Assembly: GCA_015063325.1 (NCBI GenBank)
Contig: SVUK01000002.1
Coordinates: forward strand, 1 to 39,358
DNA length: 39,358 nt
DNA from: Oscillospiraceae bacterium
GTDB lineage: Bacteria > Bacillota > Clostridia > Oscillospirales > CAG-272
Direction: 5' to 3'
The stretch's first letter is position 1; every line of letters begins with the position of its first letter. Shown one piece after another: positions 14,151 to 22,019 of the stretch. The notes beneath the pieces were generated by a model. It did not search any database, was not told where the DNA came from, and was given only the letters and a program-made list of their open reading frames with translations. A program made the translations under genes and the position numbers.

Positions 14151-16490
14151 TTATTTTGTCAAAAGCCAACCGAGAAGGTCCTCGTTTTCAGCGACATAGT
14201 CCCAACAATCGTGTTGCAACCAATAAGTGGCGCTATCGTAGAACACGTATTTCGCATTCCATGCTTTTGCGAGTGTATCTGCGTTTTCGGAAGAAACGAT
14301 TTCGTCATCCTCGGCATGAACGATCATCACCTTAGCATTTCCGATGCTTGCGCTCGGGTCGCCGGCGCCGGAAATCAGCACCGCGGCGGTAAGCTGGTCC
14401 TTATGCCGCACCAAGAGATCGCTGACGGCATAAGCTCCGGCATCTGCCCCAATGGCGTATTTCTTACCGGTGTGATATTCGTCGGCAACATCGCGAATCA
14501 TTGCCGAAACAGCTTTCATCACCTCGGTTTCGGCAATCGTCGTGGTGGAATAGTTGCCGTTTGACACCTCAATTCCCGTCCATGTACCGCGTGGGCACTG
14601 GGGAACAAGAACGATGGCTTGATTCTTCTCAATCAATTCGGAAATCACTTCTTTGGCGACCAAAACGTTCTGCATATTATCGGTTCCGCTTGCAAGCTCG
14701 GTATTGAGATAGGTAACCAGCGGATAGGAAGCGCCCTCGGTATAGCCTGCCGGGAAGAAAATACGGAATGGCAGGTTGACCCCGTTTGCCGCTTTGTAAG
14801 TATAGGACGGCATGGATTCGACCATACGGGCATAGTCGAAGCTCTGACCGGCAGAGGTGGAATAATAAAACGTACTGTTTGTCTCCATACCCAAAGCATG
14901 AATTGCGGCAATGCCGCCGGAAGTGTACGGATAGGTTTTTCCCATTACACGTCCGTAATCTACGCTCGTGATACCAAAGTAGGTGTTGCGGTCAAATACC
15001 ACGCCGTCGGCGCCGGTTTTGGTTTTCGGATAGCCACAGAAAATCATTTTGCCGTTTGTGCCGTCAATGATATTATCGGTAACATAAAACGAATTTCCCA
15101 TTTCATACGGACCGCGGCTGACCTTGATAAAGGCGTTGACCGAATAATCGGTGCCGGGATCGATTTTATCCGGGCGCTGAGTGGTAAAGCCTTCGCCGAT
15201 TTTGGCAAAATAGTTGCCACTGACGTCAACGTTTGAAAATTCTATGGTCTGATCCGAGCCTTCAGCGCCTGCCCAAAGCTCTACGCCGAACCAAACGTTT
15301 TGCACCACGTTGTTGCGGTAAACAATATTCTTGCTGGAAATGTCGGAATTGGACTGCGTGGTCATGGCGGTATCGTAAATCTGATCGAAAAAGCAGTTTT
15401 CAATCGTCATGCCGTCGCAGGAATTCCAGTTTTCAACGGCGTTGCCCAAACGGGTATCGTAGTTGCGCCAATCACCGTAATTTAGATCCACGGTACCACC
15501 GATGAAAGTGAACGAGCAATTCTTAATGGTAAAGTTTTTGCAGTTGAACACGTGGGCCGCGTGGTTACCGAAATTGCGGAAATCCAGATTGAGAACGGTC
15601 ACGTTGGAAACACCCTCGCCATTAAACGCGAATTTGTGCTGGGAGAGCTCAACCGAAGAAAAGCGCGTTGCCGGGTTGCCACCCTCGCAATATAGATAAA
15701 CGTACTTGGTATCATGATAGAAGCAAAGATCGGGTCCCTTCAAATCACTTCCGTTCTTCAATTCATAAGATGGGATGGACGCAAAGGTTTTTAATCCATT
15801 GCTAACGTCGGTCAGAGCAAGCGTATTGTTGCTGCGCTGTCCTTCCTTTTTCGTCTGTTTGTAAAGTTTTTGAATCTTAATTCCCCAAGCTTCGCCGTCA
15901 TTAAACACGATGGAGCCGATATCTGTTTCGCCCGAAAAAACAATTTGTGTTTTGAAATAATACAGATTTGTCTTTCCCTTTACCGGAAGCCAGAGATTCG
16001 GATCGGACGCATCAATGGAGCCATAGAAAATCGGTTTTTCGCCGCTACCATAGGTGGCGTAGGTCACGCCGCTCTGCAAGGTAAAAAAAAGTTCATTATC
16101 TCTGCGGAACTCACTGCCGCACTCAAACAGCACCAAATCACCGCTTTTGACCGCATTCGCCTTTTTTGGAGAAGCCCAGGCAGTTTCAGGCGAGGTGCCG
16201 TTGTTGGCATCGTTTCCATTGATCGACGAGATGTAATAAGTTTTTCCGCTCGCCGCCGGAACCACTGCAAATGCTTTCGTTGCCGCCAGCTTTTGCTGAT
16301 AGATTTCGTCCAATTCGGCACGCGCCGTTGGCGTCATGGCTCTCCAAGCGGATTCATCGTCTTCATCTCCGCCGTTTTTTTCAATGGTCCCCTTCTTTAA
16401 TCCTCCATCGGATCCGGCATTTCCGTTACAAGCGGAAAGAACACCGGCAAAAAGAAGAACAGCTAACAACAGTGCCAATATTTTTTTCAT
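14151..16490 (-). CDS. Lipoprotein with right-handed beta-helix and C-terminal alpha/beta-hydrolase domain
   Basis: 779 residues. The signal peptide is MKKILALLLAVLLFAGVLSAC with a lipobox cysteine at 21. A right-handed parallel beta-helix follows (about 95-540), opening with YYISSINGNDANNGTSPETAW, typical of polysaccharide-lyase-like proteins, with repeated NCxF turns (NCSFTFIGG, NCFFDQIYD). The last 220 residues are an esterase-like alpha/beta hydrolase: LPFRIFFPAGY, IVLVPQCPRGTW, HAEDDEIV with the acid residue, and QHDCWDY with the histidine. The nucleophile elbow reads YAIGADAGAYA, with aspartate where serine is expected. The start at 16490 is set by AGAGG 6 nt upstream; the ATG at 16496 touches that site. 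Likely role is surface glycan binding or processing. Confidence 0.82.
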   Translation of the reverse strand: MKKILALLLAVLLFAGVLSACNGNAGSDGGLKKGTIEKNGGDEDDESAWRAMTPTARAELDEIYQQKLAATKAFAVVPAASGKTYYISSINGNDANNGTSPETAWASPKKANAVKSGDLVLFECGSEFRRDNELFFTLQSGVTYATYGSGEKPIFYGSIDASDPNLWLPVKGKTNLYYFKTQIVFSGETDIGSIVFNDGEAWGIKIQKLYKQTKKEGQRSNNTLALTDVSNGLKTFASIPSYELKNGSDLKGPDLCFYHDTKYVYLYCEGGNPATRFSSVELSQHKFAFNGEGVSNVTVLNLDFRNFGNHAAHVFNCKNFTIKNCSFTFIGGTVDLNYGDWRNYDTRLGNAVENWNSCDGMTIENCFFDQIYDTAMTTQSNSDISSKNIVYRNNVVQNVWFGVELWAGAEGSDQTIEFSNVDVSGNYFAKIGEGFTTQRPDKIDPGTDYSVNAFIKVSRGPYEMGNSFYVTDNIIDGTNGKMIFCGYPKTKTGADGVVFDRNTYFGITSVDYGRVMGKTYPYTSGGIAAIHALGMETNSTFYYSTSAGQSFDYARMVESMPSYTYKAANGVNLPFRIFFPAGYTEGASYPLVTYLNTELASGTDNMQNVLVAKEVISELIEKNQAIVLVPQCPRGTWTGIEVSNGNYSTTTIAETEVMKAVSAMIRDVADEYHTGKKYAIGADAGAYAVSDLLVRHKDQLTAAVLISGAGDPSASIGNAKVMIVHAEDDEIVSSENADTLAKAWNAKYVFYDSATYWLQHDCWDYVAENEDLLGWLLTK

Positions 16491-16555
16491 GGTCATCCTC
16501 TGCTTTCGGTATTTCTTTTTTTGGTTTTGCATATTGCATATAAAAACCTATGTTA

Positions 16556-16584
16556 ATTATATCATCATTAATGGAAAATGTCTA
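16556..16584 (-). promoter_or_regulatory. Promoter of the beta-helix/GH94 operon
   Basis: On the minus strand TAGACA (16579-16584) and TATAAT (16556-16561) are 17 bp apart. The leader would be about 60 nt. Confidence 0.75.
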
Positions 16585-16654
16585 TAGGAAATTTTTCGAT
16601 AATGTAAAATTTTTTTGAACGAACAGGGAAAAATGAAATTGTAAAATAACAAAA

Positions 16655-16681
16655 AGAGAAACGCCGAAAAAGCGTTTCTCT
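16655..16681. terminator. Terminator after the GH27/zinc-ribbon operon
   Basis: AGAGAAACGC (16655-16664), a 7-nt loop and the exact complement (16672-16681). On the minus strand it is followed by TTTTTG, 28 bp past the stop of the 73-residue protein. Confidence 0.82.
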
Positions 16682-16708
16682 TTTCTATTTACAACTTCAA
16701 TTTCAACT

Positions 16709-16930
16709 TCAATTCTTATTTTCGAAATTCTCGGGTGTAAGAGGCGGAAAAAGCGTACACCCCCAGCGGCGGAAGCGCAAAATCGTTTGATCCAAATATG
16801 CGCGGTTCCAGCCGAGCTCTTCTGCTAAACAATCGCGGCAGAAGAATTCTTTTGCCGCGCGATTAATCAGCTTTCGGTGGGCACCGACGTCGATCCCGTC
16901 GAGGACGGTACCGCAACGCATACAATTCAC
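16709..16930 (-). CDS. Small zinc-ribbon-like protein, 73 residues
   Basis: Two CxxC pairs, CMRC at residues 3-6 and CRDC at 31-34, are spaced as in a zinc ribbon. Between them lies GIDVGAHRKLINRAAKEF and after them an AEELGWNRAYLDQTILRF helix. No family with a known function is recognised. Its start overlaps the end of the GH27 gene by 4 bp (16927-16930), so the two are translationally coupled. A DNA- or protein-binding role linked to the same sugar system is possible but only inferred. Confidence 0.75.
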   Translation of the reverse strand: MNCMRCGTVLDGIDVGAHRKLINRAAKEFFCRDCLAEELGWNRAYLDQTILRFRRWGCTLFPPLTPENFENKN

Positions 16931-18072
16931 TTTTTATCCACCACTTTGCAGCGAAACAGGCGCGTTCCGTGCGGCTCAATGGTCAAATCGAAAGAGTCAC
17001 ACCGCAAAGGCTGATCCTTGCCGCTCCAAAGCTCCTTGGCAACAATGGTTTTGCCGCTTGTTGCAGTGATTCCAAGTTCGTCCAAGCCGAAAATGAAACG
17101 ATAGTCGCCTTCGCTCATGTTAAAGCAACCGATGGCAAAATCGCCGCCCTCCAACAGGCGTGCATAAACCAAAATATCGTCCGGACAACGGTCCAGCGCG
17201 ATACGATAAGGCTGGCAAAGCGCAGGATCCTGGTTGATGGCAATCACGTCTTTATTTGTCAAAATATCCGTTGCCTCGGCGGGCATATTGCGAATATCAC
17301 AGCCGATGATCAGCGGCGAGCCGAACAGCGACCAAATGGAGAAATGCGTTTTGTGATCATGGAGCGTGCAACCATTGGTTTCAAAAAATCCGTCAATAAA
17401 ACTGTTTCCTCCCATACCGACGATGAGCATATCCATATCGTTAAAGCATCCGTGAGCGCCATAAGGAAGCATTTTAATTTGCTGTTCGGTAATGCTCTTG
17501 ATGGACGCCCAGCTGTTTTGGATATCGTGGGTCGAACGCCAAGTATGCGAACCGGTGGTTTTGATCCATTCCTGTGTTTCTTCCATGCCCCAGGAGCACG
17601 CCGCCAAAACGATATCGCGACCGCAGTTGGCAAGTGCGGCACCGATGCGACGATAGAAGTATTTGCCTGCCAGCGTTCCCGTATGATAGCAAAAATCGTA
17701 TTTGAGGTAGTCCACGCCCCAGGAGGCAAACGTCTCGGCATCAATAAACTCATGATCGTAGCTACCGGGATAGCCACCGCAGGTCATGGTGCCGCAACAG
17801 GAATACATTCCGAATTTGAGCCCTTTGGAATGAATGTAGTCGCCGAGCGCCTTCATGCCGCTCGGGAATTTTTTATGATCGGCAACAAGACGACCTTCGG
17901 CGTCGCGCTCCATTTCCGACCATCCGTCATCGATGATAATATATTCGTACCCTGCCTTGGTAAGTCCGGAAGAAACAATAAAGTCAACCGTTTCGCGCAC
18001 CAGTTGCTCATTGATCTCGGGTCCGAAAGTATTCCAGGTATTCCAACCCATCGGGGGTCTGTTGATTGTCAT
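16927..18072 (-). CDS. GH27 alpha-galactosidase
   Basis: 381 residues. It opens with PPMGWNTWNTFG, the GH27 signature. YIIIDDGW lines the pocket, DYLKYDFC (about residue 130) carries the nucleophile aspartate, and WRSTHDIQ (about 185) the acid/base aspartate. LFGSPLIIGCDIRNM and AINQDP follow, and a short C-terminal beta domain ends the protein. It releases alpha-galactose, for example from raffinose-type sugars or galactomannan fragments. No signal peptide, so intracellular. AAGGAG lies upstream of ATG 18072. The 4-bp overlap with the zinc-ribbon gene marks a two-gene operon. Confidence 0.92.
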   Translation of the reverse strand: MTINRPPMGWNTWNTFGPEINEQLVRETVDFIVSSGLTKAGYEYIIIDDGWSEMERDAEGRLVADHKKFPSGMKALGDYIHSKGLKFGMYSCCGTMTCGGYPGSYDHEFIDAETFASWGVDYLKYDFCYHTGTLAGKYFYRRIGAALANCGRDIVLAACSWGMEETQEWIKTTGSHTWRSTHDIQNSWASIKSITEQQIKMLPYGAHGCFNDMDMLIVGMGGNSFIDGFFETNGCTLHDHKTHFSIWSLFGSPLIIGCDIRNMPAEATDILTNKDVIAINQDPALCQPYRIALDRCPDDILVYARLLEGGDFAIGCFNMSEGDYRFIFGLDELGITATSGKTIVAKELWSGKDQPLRCDSFDLTIEPHGTRLFRCKVVDKK

Positions 18073-18348
18073 AACAATGCTCCTTTTCTTTCAAAAAGTG
18101 TTATTTTCTTTATTTTACCATTCACCTGCAAATTTGTAAAGGGGATTTTGGAAAAAAGGATAAAAAATACCGCTTCCCTTTCTTCTGCAAAAGAAAAAAC
18201 CAAAAACGGGGGGTTTTCATGAAAAGTATAACTCAACGTTTCGAGAACTGTTGAGGCGTATAGAAAATGCCCCTGTGGGGCGTTTTTAGCGGCAATCCAT
18301 TGGGCTATGCCCGGTTGACCGCCAAAGGTCAACCGGGATAAGAAAAAA
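18073..18348. other. Intergenic region with two strong hairpins, no gene
   Basis: Between GH27 and rpsI there is no supported gene. GCCCC-TGT-GGGGC lies at 18269-18281 and is followed by TTTTT on the plus strand. An 11-bp perfect stem CCCGGTTGACC/GGTCAACCGGG spans 18310-18337. Both lie downstream of rpsI on its strand and could be back-up terminators or parts of a small intergenic repeat. The left part (18073-18260) is AT-rich leader of the GH27 gene. Confidence 0.6.
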
Positions 18349-18364
18349 GCCCCCATATGGGGGC
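18349..18364 (-). terminator. Terminator of rplM-rpsI
   Basis: GCCCCC (18349-18354), loop ATAT and GGGGGC (18359-18364) are flanked by A-runs and T-runs. On the minus strand the stem is followed by TTTTTTCTT, 7 bp beyond the rpsI stop. Confidence 0.88.
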
Positions 18365-18371
18365 ATTTTTC

Positions 18372-18773
18372 TTATCTCTTCGAGAACTGCGGTGCGCGAC
18401 GTGCGGCTTTGAGTCCGTACTTCTTTCTTTCCTTCATACGAGGATCGCGCGTCAGAAGTCCTGCGGCTTTGAGCGCCGGTTTGTATTCGGGATCAGCGGC
18501 AAGAAGAGCGCGTGCGAGTCCATGACGGATTGCGCCTGCCTGACCGGAGATTCCGCCGCCTTTGACGGTGGCAATAATATCGAATTTGCCCTGCGTTCCG
18601 GTAACGCCAAAGGGTTGATTAACGATAAGCTTCAGCGTTTCAAGTCCAAAATAATCGTCAATTTCTCTTCCGTTAACGGTGATGGCACCGGTTCCCGGAA
18701 TGATGCGAACACGAGCAATGGATTTCTTTCTTCTGCCGGTTCCGTAGAAATAGGGTTTTGCACTGGTATACAT
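18372..18773 (-). CDS. rpsI: Small ribosomal subunit protein uS9
   Basis: 133 residues, full length. Characteristic features are [17 protein letters not shown] near the start, [20 protein letters not shown] in the middle, and the basic tail [24 protein letters not shown] that reaches the P-site of the 30S subunit. It lies 25 bp after rplM in the standard L13-S9 operon. Confidence 0.98.
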   Translation of the reverse strand: MYTSAKPYFYGTGRRKKSIARVRIIPGTGAITVNGREIDDYFGLETLKLIVNQPFGVTGTQGKFDIIATVKGGGISGQAGAIRHGLARALLAADPEYKPALKAAGLLTRDPRMKERKKYGLKAARRAPQFSKR

Positions 18774-18798
18774 TCGTGTTTTCCTTCCTTTCTCTCAA

Positions 18799-19227
18799 TT
18801 AAAACTCGTAAGCTTCCGGCTTTTGCGCCTCATGCTTATGAGCTTCGCCGGCATAAACCTTCAGACGGGTAAACGCCTGCGCGCCGAGGGTGTTTTTGGG
18901 AAGCATTCCCTTAACAGCTTTCTCCATAGCGAGCGTGGGGTTTTCCTGCATCAAGGTTTTGTACTGAACCTTTTTGAGTCCTCCGATATAACCGGAATGA
19001 TGGTACATATACTTTTGCTCCAGTTTCTTACCGGTCAGAACCGCCTTTTCGGCGTTGACGATGACAACGAAGTTTCCGCAGTCAACATGGGGGGTGAATT
19101 CGGGAGCGTTCTTGCCGCGAAGAAGATCGGCAGCAGCAACAGCGGTTGCGCCGAGGGTCTTGCCTGCAGCGTCCAGAATGTACCACTTGCGAACCACAGA
19201 TTCTTTTTTCTGCATAAATGTGGACAT
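18799..19227 (-). CDS. rplM: Large ribosomal subunit protein uL13
   Basis: 142 residues. Signatures are RKWYILDAAGKTLG, HVDCGNFVVIVNAEK and KGMLPKNTLGAQAFTRLKVYAGEAHKH split across the C-terminal half. The ATG at 19225-19227 is preceded by GGAGGAATTTCAA; an upstream in-frame ATG at 19242 lies before that site and is rejected. First gene of the rplM-rpsI operon. Confidence 0.98.
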   Translation of the reverse strand: MSTFMQKKESVVRKWYILDAAGKTLGATAVAAADLLRGKNAPEFTPHVDCGNFVVIVNAEKAVLTGKKLEQKYMYHHSGYIGGLKKVQYKTLMQENPTLAMEKAVKGMLPKNTLGAQAFTRLKVYAGEAHKHEAQKPEAYEF

Positions 19228-19271
19228 TTGAAATTCCTCCAAAAATTAGTATATCTTTTTCATGCTCGCTC

Positions 19272-19301
19272 ATTATAGCATACCCTTTCGGGATTTGTCA
19301 A
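19272..19301 (-). promoter_or_regulatory. Promoter of rplM-rpsI
   Basis: On the minus strand TTGACA (19296-19301) and TATAAT (19272-19277), both perfect, are 18 bp apart. The predicted start near 19265 gives a short leader. Confidence 0.85.
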
Positions 19302-19406
19302 GGGGTTTTTCAAAACTTTTTCTGAAATTTTAATTTAGCAGGCACTTTTCTCTTATTTTCTCTCGTTTTTGCACTGATTTCGTATCTTTTCCTGCTTTTC
19401 AAGTCA

Positions 19407-19450
19407 AAAAAGAGACGCCTTTCGCAAGCGGTGCGATCGGCGTTTCTTTT
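19407..19450 (-). terminator. Terminator of the glycan operon
   Basis: AAAAGAGACGCC (19407-19418) pairs with GGCGTTTCTTTT (19439-19450) around a 20-nt loop that can form its own small stem. It lies directly after the glycosyltransferase stop and gives a U-tract on the minus strand. Confidence 0.7.
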
Positions 19451-19454
19451 CTAC

Positions 19455-20726
19455 TTAATATATCTTCTTAATATAACTTAGTATTACCGCAACGTATTTG
19501 CCGGCACACGCTTTTTTGGCGGCATTCGCTTCTACAAACGCCCTGCCTTGCGATGAATAGGGATTCCCTGCGCTTGCGGCGGAATAGAACGCGAAAATCT
19601 CCTTTGCAAGCGCGTCGGGGTTCTCCGGCTCCACGCAAACGCCTGCATTTGCCAAACGAAGTACTCTTTCCAGCTCGCTTCCGATATCAAAAGAGGCAAT
19701 CACCGGTCTATTGCAGGCGAGAATGGACCACGTTTTGCTTGGCATAGCGCTCATTCCTGCACCTTTTTTGCAAGATACGATACAAACGTCCCCTAAACTA
19801 TACACCTGCGAGGTGCGTTCGGCTGGCAGAAGTTTGGTAATGGTCACATTGGGAAGCCCCATTTGTTCGGCTTCCGTACAGATCTTTTCGTACTCTGCGC
19901 CGCCGCCAAAAAGCAGGAAGGAAATATTCTTTTCTTCTTTCAATATTTCCGCCGCTTTCAAAATGGTCCCGATCCCCTGCGAAACGCCGAAGTTGCCGGC
20001 ATAGACGACATAGAACTTTTGCGGATTGAGGTTCAATTTTTCATAAAGCGAATTTTCGGTTTTTGGAACCGGCTTGACCGAATCGGTATCCACCCAGTTA
20101 TAAACGACCGTGATCTTTTCTTCCGGCACGCCTTTTGCCATAATGTTTTGTTTGAAGCTCTCGCTGATCACGATGATATGATCCGCCGCGGCGTAGGTTT
20201 TGTTTTCGATTTTACGTCCGATCTTCCAGAGGAGCGAATCCTTTTTTGCGAGTCCGGTTCCGGCAAGCGAATCGGGAAATACATCCTGCAAACTATAAAT
20301 AAACGGAATCTCGCGGTGGTATTTCTTTTGAAAATACCGTTTCAATTTGCGTGCGATCAGCCCTTGAATGGGCGGTGTGCTGTTGCAAAAAATTGCGTCA
20401 ACGTCTCTGATCCGCTTTGCCTGCCGATAGGTGCGGCGATTGCAAAGAAAATAGCGAAATGCGCGCAAAATCGGATTCTTTTTTTCGCGCAAAACCGGGA
20501 ACCGCGTTACATGAACGCGTCCGTCGAAAAGCATTTCTTCCCGTTTCCAGTCCTTTGCCGCTTCATCGGAAACATTTCTGGTTGGTCTGGGGCAAACGAC
20601 ATGAACAGAGTATCCGCTTTCGATCAACCCCTCGATCAGATCGTTTTCCAAATGCGTATAGGACGTATTTTCGGGAAGAAAATATGCGTCAAGAAATAGG
20701 ATCTTTTTCGGTGTACCGGTATTCAT
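19455..20726 (-). CDS. Glycosyltransferase family 4 (WbuB-like)
   Basis: 423 residues. Two Rossmann domains: the N-terminal one with LDAYFLPENTSYTHLENDLI and FCNSTPPIQGLIA, the C-terminal one with VVYAGNFGVSQGIGTILKAA, LFGGGAEYEKI and the donor-binding MPSKTWSILACNRPVIAS (about 355-372). It should add a sugar to a lipid-linked acceptor on the cytoplasmic face. It overlaps the upstream acetyltransferase gene by 38 bp, with a GGCAGGG ribosome site inside that gene. Last gene of a four-gene operon for a surface or protein-linked glycan. Confidence 0.88.
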   Translation of the reverse strand: MNTGTPKKILFLDAYFLPENTSYTHLENDLIEGLIESGYSVHVVCPRPTRNVSDEAAKDWKREEMLFDGRVHVTRFPVLREKKNPILRAFRYFLCNRRTYRQAKRIRDVDAIFCNSTPPIQGLIARKLKRYFQKKYHREIPFIYSLQDVFPDSLAGTGLAKKDSLLWKIGRKIENKTYAAADHIIVISESFKQNIMAKGVPEEKITVVYNWVDTDSVKPVPKTENSLYEKLNLNPQKFYVVYAGNFGVSQGIGTILKAAEILKEEKNISFLLFGGGAEYEKICTEAEQMGLPNVTITKLLPAERTSQVYSLGDVCIVSCKKGAGMSAMPSKTWSILACNRPVIASFDIGSELERVLRLANAGVCVEPENPDALAKEIFAFYSAASAGNPYSSQGRAFVEANAAKKACAGKYVAVILSYIKKIY

Positions 20727-21309
20727 TCATTTCCCTGCCTTCGCGCGTTTGATAGGTACGAAATAATTTAAATCCGTTTTTTTGATAAAAGCGGTTTGCC
20801 GCCTCGTTATTCTCGGCGTCGGTCTCCAAATTGATATATGTAAACTTCGTAAAATCAGTGTCCTCTTTCAGTTTGTCAATCAGTAAACTTCCGATTCCTT
20901 TTCCCTTTTGTTCCGGTGCAACGCCGATAGAGGAGAGCTCCACATAATCTTCTTTCCGTTTTGCCTCACCCGGTTTCAAAAGTGCGCGCACCAATCGCAA
21001 AAAAACTTTCGGTTTGCGAAAAAAAGCGCCGATGCTATACCACATAAAGGCAAACAATTTGTGCTTGATCATATATTTGTAAAGTCCGCTGAAATCCGAG
21101 GAAAATGCCAAAAAGCCGACCGGCTTTTCTTCATCAAACGCAACATACAATCCCGAAGCAGGATGACTGCAATAACAGGCATACATTTGATTCAAAAAAC
21201 CTTTCCCCATAAAGGTCAAAAAGAACCCGGGAAAGGTTTTTAGGTGAATTTGAACAATTTGTTTTATCAGCTTTTTTTCACTGACTTCAATTCTTTTGAT
21301 CAATATCAT
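20689..21309 (-). CDS. GNAT-family acetyltransferase of the glycan operon
   Basis: 206 residues. The acetyl-CoA loop is SIGVAPEQKGKGIGSLLID at about 127-145, with the Q-x-x-G-x-G/A motif intact, followed by INLETDAENNEAANRFYQKNGF. The N-terminal part (FLTFMGKGFLNQMY) is shared with GNATs encoded in polysaccharide loci. Position between a sugar transferase and a glycosyltransferase, next to a sugar aminotransferase, points to N-acetylation of an amino sugar nucleotide, as WecD does. Start overlaps the sugar-transferase stop by 4 bp. Confidence 0.85.
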   Translation of the reverse strand: MILIKRIEVSEKKLIKQIVQIHLKTFPGFFLTFMGKGFLNQMYACYCSHPASGLYVAFDEEKPVGFLAFSSDFSGLYKYMIKHKLFAFMWYSIGAFFRKPKVFLRLVRALLKPGEAKRKEDYVELSSIGVAPEQKGKGIGSLLIDKLKEDTDFTKFTYINLETDAENNEAANRFYQKNGFKLFRTYQTREGREMNEYRYTEKDPIS

Positions 21310-22019
21310 TTTTTGGCTCCGACGGTTTTCCCTTTAAATTTGACGCCAAGAACGGCAAGCACTGTCATTACCATCACTTTCAATCCATGCCCTAAATGAA
21401 AATGCTCGATCTCTCGCAGGTTATACTCCATTTTTTGAGGTAAAATCGTTTGAACATAGGTTTCGTCCGGGTTTTGGGAAGCGTCCAATAATTCGGCTTC
21501 ATCTTTGTAGTAAACGCTCGCCTCGCTGGTAACGCCTGCCGGAAGAAGCAGAGTCGCCATCATTCTCGGAGTATACGTCGCAACATACTTCGGCACTTCC
21601 GGTCTTGTTCCCACAAAAGTCATATTGCCCTGCAATACGTCAATCAGCTGAGAAATTTCATCTAACCGACAGTTACGAATCAATTTTCCCACTTTGGTAA
21701 CGCGTGAGTCCCCCGAAACCGTGACCTGGCTGCCCTTATCCGCTCCCACGACCATGGATCGAAATTTATGGATGCGGAACTGCTTTCCATAGCGCGTAAT
21801 GCGCACTTGCCTGTAAAAAACGGGACCTTTGCTGTCCACTTTAATTGCGATTGCCAAAGTCAAAAACAACGGGCTAAACAAAAGCAACAGAAAAGCGGAA
21901 AAAAGGATATCAAAAGCTCGTTTGAAAAAACGACTGATTGGTTTTTTCTTTAAAACATCGTAATATTTTCTGACTTCCTCTGTTTGTAGCTCCTGTGGCA
22001 GATCTGTCCATTTTCTCAT
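21306..22019 (-). CDS. Undecaprenyl-phosphate sugar phosphotransferase (bacterial sugar transferase family)
   Basis: 237 residues. The short, PglC/WcaJ-core type: an N-terminal re-entrant or membrane helix (ILFSAFLLLLFSPLFLTLAI, about 39-58), then VDSKGPVFYRQVRI, FRIHKFRSMV, KLIRNCRLDEISQLIDVL with the catalytic Asp-Glu pair, and MTFVGTRPEVPKYV. It moves a sugar-1-phosphate from a nucleotide sugar to undecaprenyl phosphate, starting a glycan on the membrane. It overlaps both neighbours by 4 bp. Confidence 0.9.
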   Translation of the reverse strand: MRKWTDLPQELQTEEVRKYYDVLKKKPISRFFKRAFDILFSAFLLLLFSPLFLTLAIAIKVDSKGPVFYRQVRITRYGKQFRIHKFRSMVVGADKGSQVTVSGDSRVTKVGKLIRNCRLDEISQLIDVLQGNMTFVGTRPEVPKYVATYTPRMMATLLLPAGVTSEASVYYKDEAELLDASQNPDETYVQTILPQKMEYNLREIEHFHLGHGLKVMVMTVLAVLGVKFKGKTVGAKK

